Source: Filimonas zeae | GTDB lineage: Bacteria; Bacteroidota; Bacteroidia; Chitinophagales; Chitinophagaceae | DNA: 64,000 bases | Reading direction: 5' to 3' | Assembly: GCF_014641615.1 (NCBI RefSeq) | Contig: NZ_BMIB01000004.1 | Span: 682,001-746,000 of the forward strand | Part shown: positions 61,201 to 64,000 of the stretch, piece after piece | Position numbering within the stretch: position 1 is the stretch's first letter | Layout: each line of letters opens with the position of its first letter | The notes under the pieces: model-generated | Databases searched by the model: none | What the model saw: only the letters and a program-made list of their open reading frames with translations | What the model was told of the DNA's origin: nothing | Translations under genes and position numbers: made by a program

Positions 61201-62459
61201 ATCAGTGTAAGAAAATTCCAGTCAATACTAAACCGGTCATTTCTAAAAAAGCCTACCTTCTTAATGCCCTGCTCTACCGGGCTCAGATAAATCATTTCAG
61301 GGTCGCCGGTGCCAATATAGCCACACTCCCCCTGCGAGGGAAAAATTTGCAGCACCTGTATGGGCAGATCCGCTTCAATATAGTCCGCTGTATTACTTCT
61401 GTATTCGTAATAATTCAGTGGCGTTATACCGGTTAAAACCACCCCGTTTCTTTTAACAACAGTAGCCGGGTTGGTTACCATTATTCTGAAAACATTATAG
61501 TTATTGGTAGTGGGCGAAGTGGTTACACTGGAGGGGGCAGTTAAATAGCGTTTACCCCAGGCATGTTTAGGAAACATCTGTTGCATCATACACTCTTCCG
61601 TAGCAAAACTCTGCGTACCGGAAATACCCGTACAGGGCACGCCCATTCCACTGCTGCCCGCAAAGCCCGCAAAAGGCACACACTTGCCTTCACTGTTGGT
61701 AATAGATACCGCAGTGGTGCCGGTGAGGTCATACATATCTCCCAAACCTTTTTCCGCGGCCAGCATCTGATATATTTCTCCTTTTTGCAGCGTTACATCA
61801 ATAGGCACACCTGCAGGCGAACCATTGCGCGTAGGTACAGAAGGGGTAATGCGTATACGGGTATCATTTTTACCGGCTACAAAAAACATCCAGGAAAAAC
61901 GGTTGTGATTGGAAATTTCACCCGGCTGAGCAGCATTTACCGTAATAGACTGGCGGGGGGTAAGCCCCAGATAAGAATAGCCCCAGGACTCTGTAGGCAT
62001 TAACATGGTGGCGGAAGAACTGGCGTTTGAATAAAAGTGCGCATAGGCCACAATAGGCACATCGCTGGTAATATGCACCCCTTTGTTTTTAAACAGACCT
62101 TCAGAATTGGTTCCTCCCCAATCCGAAGTCCGGGTATATAACATTACATCATAAATACTGGCAGGCTTATCGCGGTAACCTATAGGAAAGGGGTCTGTTC
62201 TAACAACAGAATTTGCTTTCACCGGATATTCGCGGCGGTAGGTGGTACCCTCTATAGTAACTATTACATTGGCATCGCGCTCTGCATTAAACATCAGTGC
62301 CAGCCGGGGGGTATCAGTAGGAAACCAGGCGCTGATTTCATAGTTGGAGTTGTGGCCCATACCGGTCCAGAAATCAGTTCCTCTGTTAGAAAACATCTGA
62401 CCTGCGGCCATTTTTACGCCGCTTATCAAAATGAATAATATAACTACTGCTCTCTTCAT
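58281..62459 (-). CDS. Giant T9SS type B-sorted adhesin-like protein with multiple PKD domains
   Basis: A 1,392-residue secreted protein from the ATG at 62459, which gives a signal peptide (MKRAVVILFILISGV...AAGQ); 12 upstream codons of the frame are ignored. N-terminus as in its neighbour: SNRGTDFWTGMGHNSNYEIS, GVHITSDVPIVAYAHF, YYEYRSNTADYIEADLP, a region like the IgGFc-binding domain (to about 510). Then several PKD-type domains, clearest as YSWDFGDISSTPDNP, YKWSFGDNTTSVETDPVHTY and WAWSFGDGTVASSRNASKTY. It ends in the type B sorting domain (VPNIFTPNGDGINDTWLI, then YNRYGQ-type block and PGGVYYYIIQL). It precedes the 941-residue paralogue by 21 bases. Probable surface adhesin or binding protein; ligand unknown. 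Confidence 0.92.
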   Translation of the reverse strand: MKRAVVILFILISGVKMAAGQMFSNRGTDFWTGMGHNSNYEISAWFPTDTPRLALMFNAERDANVIVTIEGTTYRREYPVKANSVVRTDPFPIGYRDKPASIYDVMLYTRTSDWGGTNSEGLFKNKGVHITSDVPIVAYAHFYSNASSSATMLMPTESWGYSYLGLTPRQSITVNAAQPGEISNHNRFSWMFFVAGKNDTRIRITPSVPTRNGSPAGVPIDVTLQKGEIYQMLAAEKGLGDMYDLTGTTAVSITNSEGKCVPFAGFAGSSGMGVPCTGISGTQSFATEECMMQQMFPKHAWGKRYLTAPSSVTTSPTTNNYNVFRIMVTNPATVVKRNGVVLTGITPLNYYEYRSNTADYIEADLPIQVLQIFPSQGECGYIGTGDPEMIYLSPVEQGIKKVGFFRNDRFSIDWNFLTLIVPTAGVASLTIDGKKQDFSHTYPHPYLNGYTVVVRRWNTRSNTDVRAPTQCIVESDSAFTAITYGFSDAESYGYNAGTYINNLNGFPEYKNVYNTGDTANSYTCAQTPVQLSVLMRYQPTRIEWKLSEIADKITPATDVVINSPVAEGEVQVFGVTYYRYSLPGTYQFTTSGYITVPVYTTHPTVDVCSNTEQIPYQVIVEKAQKTDFSIVYENCKTQELIGFEAAPKFTDGADVLRWEWRFMNNAVAATATGQQVKHLFDLGNHSAKLVAVDNNGCICDTTKPFSLSDKPAVPAFAASGTVCTQTGTTFTETVPQAGIKEWYWDFGEGTPVKVTENGHTQTHAYPAHAAAVTVKHVVKYSAGCISDTAYQTIPVYALPKLDVEYDEGCLPAGGRISFTSKSTVADAQTISGYSWDFGDISSTPDNPNTATVANPSHLFGANEYLITYKVTTNRGCSADTVLKAAFSPRAVLAYAALPAVCVNEKAPVSVATAAVTNGVAGTGYYRGPGVENDGKFYPAVAGVGTHTIWCIFTTSKGCADSVSTTIVVKPKPLAQFTYTGSTCAGGTITFTDASTLNGGSVTTRKWNMGDGTQAEYNTAAPFTKVYTTVKRYDVQLIAAGNNGCADTITNALQIQALPKVDFQTPAAICMPEGKAAFVNKSAPADGTALSYKWSFGDNTTSVETDPVHTYTTAGNYQVKLIAAATGGCADSITKVADQFFSQPVAGFDAATTALCQGTPAVFTNTSTAPGSTLATWAWSFGDGTVASSRNASKTYTSSGTYTVTLTVTNAKGCSSALASKVVMVYLQPIIDAGADIAAEEDELVQLKATANSTRLQFAWSPAQLVSNAAILQPTVRVKEDAVLTLTATGENNCTATDEVQILVQRPLVVPNIFTPNGDGINDTWLIKNLNMYAGAVVQLFNRYGQKVILFKGDAKPWDGTVNGTPVPGGVYYYIIQLNNGQPALTGSVTIIR

Positions 62460-62521
62460 CTTTACATGCTCCCCCTCCGTTTGGCACAGAAACACTACGG
62501 AGTGTTTTTATAAACTGCAAT

Positions 62522-62544
62522 GCCCTGCCGTGGTAAGGCAGGGC
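62522..62544 (-). terminator. Terminator after the partial T9SS substrate gene
   Basis: GCCCTGCC (62522-62529) and GGCAGGGC (62537-62544) pair perfectly with a 7-base loop, in the 99-base gap before the next gene on the minus strand. It suggests the partial gene and the next one are at least partly separate transcripts. Confidence 0.75.
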
Positions 62545-62558
62545 GTTACAGTTGTGAA

Positions 62559-64000
62559 TTAACGTATCAGATTTATACTTCCCTTTTTATTAATCTCCTG
62601 CCCCGTGGTAAGTATGGCGCTGCACACATACACATATACCCCCGAAGGCAATGGCTTACCATTATACAAACCATCCCATCCACTGCCCGTAACGGCCGTC
62701 TCAAACACCTTCTGCCCCCACTGAGTAAACACCATAAACTTCAGTTCCTTAATAGCACTGCCATACACCATCAGCACATCATTTTTTCCATCACCATTAG
62801 GCGAGAAGCTATTAGGTACAAAAACTTTATCTGATAAAGTAGTGGAAGAAACCGCCGCAGAAACATTCTCCTTACAACCACCAATGCCTTTTACCAGTAT
62901 AGTTACCGTTTGGCGGGGCTGCAAACCTGTTACCACATGCGTGGTACCCGTTGAACCCGAAGAAGGCACATGCCAGCTTAAACCACCATCAGTAGAAACT
63001 ACATAGCCCGTTGCGTTGGGTACAGCAGCCCATGTAAAGCCCAGGGAATATACACCCGGCACATCAGCGGTTACCAAAGGCGCCGCCACGTCCGGTATAA
63101 TATAGGCGGTAACTTTTACACGATCATCTGTTACACATCCGTTTTGCGAAGCGCCAATATAATACAGTCTGGTACCGGCCACAGTTGCTATATACGAAGC
63201 ACCTGTTGCAAAGGCAGTTCCTGTAGCTGGTACATCAAACCAGCTGTAAATAACATCTGGTTCCGGCGCCTTTACCTTAAAGATTACCTGGTTTCCGGCG
63301 CATGCGCCCAGGCTATCCTCTTCTGCCTCAACCACCGGCAAGGCATGCACCTTTATTTCTTTGGCCGCAGTGTTCAAACAACCATCGCTGGTAATAGCCT
63401 CCAGCAATACCTGATAGGTACCCGCGTTATCCCATTTTTTGGAGGCATGCTGCATAGCAGAAGTGGTATTATCACCAAAACTCCACTTCCACCTGTCAGC
63501 CACTGCCCCATTAGATGCTGCGACTGTAGAAGTAAACTCAGCAGCAGTATTCAAACATCCGTTGTAGGCTGTAGTAAAATCTACCACCGGGGCAGCTGTA
63601 ACCAAAATCTTCACTTCGCCACTTACCTGAGAAGCGCAGCTACTGGCAGCTTCACTGTAACCAGCTTTTACAGGAATAGTGTAAGAGCCCGTACTGCTTA
63701 TTTTCAAATCCTGATCCGGCACGTACACATAGTAATCAGTATAACCTATCTCTACTTTTTCAACAGGCACAGGATTATTCTGCACCACATCAGCCGTAAG
63801 GTTAAAGCCGGTTGTTTTACTAAACTCCCACACCAGTGTAGTAGCAGGCACACTCAGGTAAACTTTAGGTTTAAAAGGTGCGTTTACGCAGGTATAAGTA
63901 TCAGGCACTGCGGATAGGTTATGCGTATTTTTTAAACCGGAAGTATCTATACCTACTCTTGGAATGCGGAAACCAACATTGTAACAGTGTCCCATATTAT
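62559..64000 (-). CDS. T9SS type B-sorted PKD/fibronectin-III protein, N-terminus outside window
   Basis: The C-terminal 480 or so residues of a third large secreted protein; the frame is still open at base 64000, so the apparent ATG at 63995 is not the true start. Visible are a stretch homologous to the region after the IgGFc-like part in the two neighbours (DTYTCVNAPFKPKVYLSVP), a PKD domain (WKWSFGDNTTSAMQHASKKW), a fibronectin III-like domain (LGFTWAAVPNATGYVVSTDG), and the type B sorting domain (FVPNSFSPNGDGKNDVLMVYG, FTQWGQKVFE, PSGVYVYVCSAI). The family relation to the next two genes is seen; its N-terminus is not. Confidence 0.9.
   Translation of the reverse strand, partial: NMGHCYNVGFRIPRVGIDTSGLKNTHNLSAVPDTYTCVNAPFKPKVYLSVPATTLVWEFSKTTGFNLTADVVQNNPVPVEKVEIGYTDYYVYVPDQDLKISSTGSYTIPVKAGYSEAASSCASQVSGEVKILVTAAPVVDFTTAYNGCLNTAAEFTSTVAASNGAVADRWKWSFGDNTTSAMQHASKKWDNAGTYQVLLEAITSDGCLNTAAKEIKVHALPVVEAEEDSLGACAGNQVIFKVKAPEPDVIYSWFDVPATGTAFATGASYIATVAGTRLYYIGASQNGCVTDDRVKVTAYIIPDVAAPLVTADVPGVYSLGFTWAAVPNATGYVVSTDGGLSWHVPSSGSTGTTHVVTGLQPRQTVTILVKGIGGCKENVSAAVSSTTLSDKVFVPNSFSPNGDGKNDVLMVYGSAIKELKFMVFTQWGQKVFETAVTGSGWDGLYNGKPLPSGVYVYVCSAILTTGQEINKKGSINLIR

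Overview
The window reads as a chromosomal segment of a Bacteroidota bacterium, most likely family Chitinophagaceae (Chitinophaga/Filimonas/Niastella type). The basis is: Bacteroidota-type -7 promoter elements (TAnnTTTG) ahead of many genes, an LpxC-FabZ fusion, a PorX-type response regulator, PorP/SprF and PorE-like components of the type IX secretion system (T9SS), gliding-motility C-terminal sorting domains, DUF5686 and FtsX-type permease families, and IgGFc-binding/PKD adhesins. Family-level placement is inference; no database search was possible.

Layout. 1-7,660 is an accessory, visibly AT-richer stretch on the minus strand: a truncated RHS/YD-repeat surface protein, a fimbrillin-like lipoprotein of unknown function, and a tightly coupled pair made of a phage tail-fibre-like protein and a leucine-rich-repeat protein. 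7,935-10,462 holds a RibD/DHFR-like reductase, an outer-membrane barrel and an AraC regulator with a cysteine cluster. 10,667-23,700 is mostly housekeeping: gyrB, a small zinc-ribbon-like protein without its cysteines, a TPR histidine kinase, mfd, a Crp/Fnr regulator with a membrane protein, glyS, a YihY/BrkB protein, a MazG-like protein and dtd. 23,721-31,603 has an ArfB-like ribosome rescue factor, a Wzx-type flippase, a secreted coiled-coil protein, tRNA-Leu(TAG), and a proteostasis block tig - small ORF - clpP1 - clpP2 - clpX. 31,652-43,104 has a histidine kinase, an acyl-CoA dehydrogenase behind a perfect palindrome, a ComEA-like protein, a PhnP-like metallo-hydrolase, porX, an HD phosphohydrolase, lpxD, lpxC-fabZ and a DUF2339 membrane protein. 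43,128-52,249 carries envelope genes (DUF5686, FtsX-type permease, Omp85-like barrel, PotA/FbpC-like ATPase), a DinB-family protein and small proteins.

52,328-64,000 is a T9SS export cluster on the minus strand. In transcription order it has three giant secreted proteins with type B sorting domains (two complete ones with IgGFc-binding-like N-termini, one truncated by the window edge), then a PorP/SprF protein, then a PorE-like OmpA protein. PorX at 36 kb is a plausible regulator of the same system.

Two non-coding signals stand out. Five minus-strand genes have a perfect -7 element 5-9 bases before the start codon, predicting leaderless or nearly leaderless mRNAs. An array of 11-bp repeats folds back on itself between a membrane-protein gene and mfd, and runs into the coding end of that gene. 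No CRISPR array, integrase, insertion sequence or rRNA was seen.
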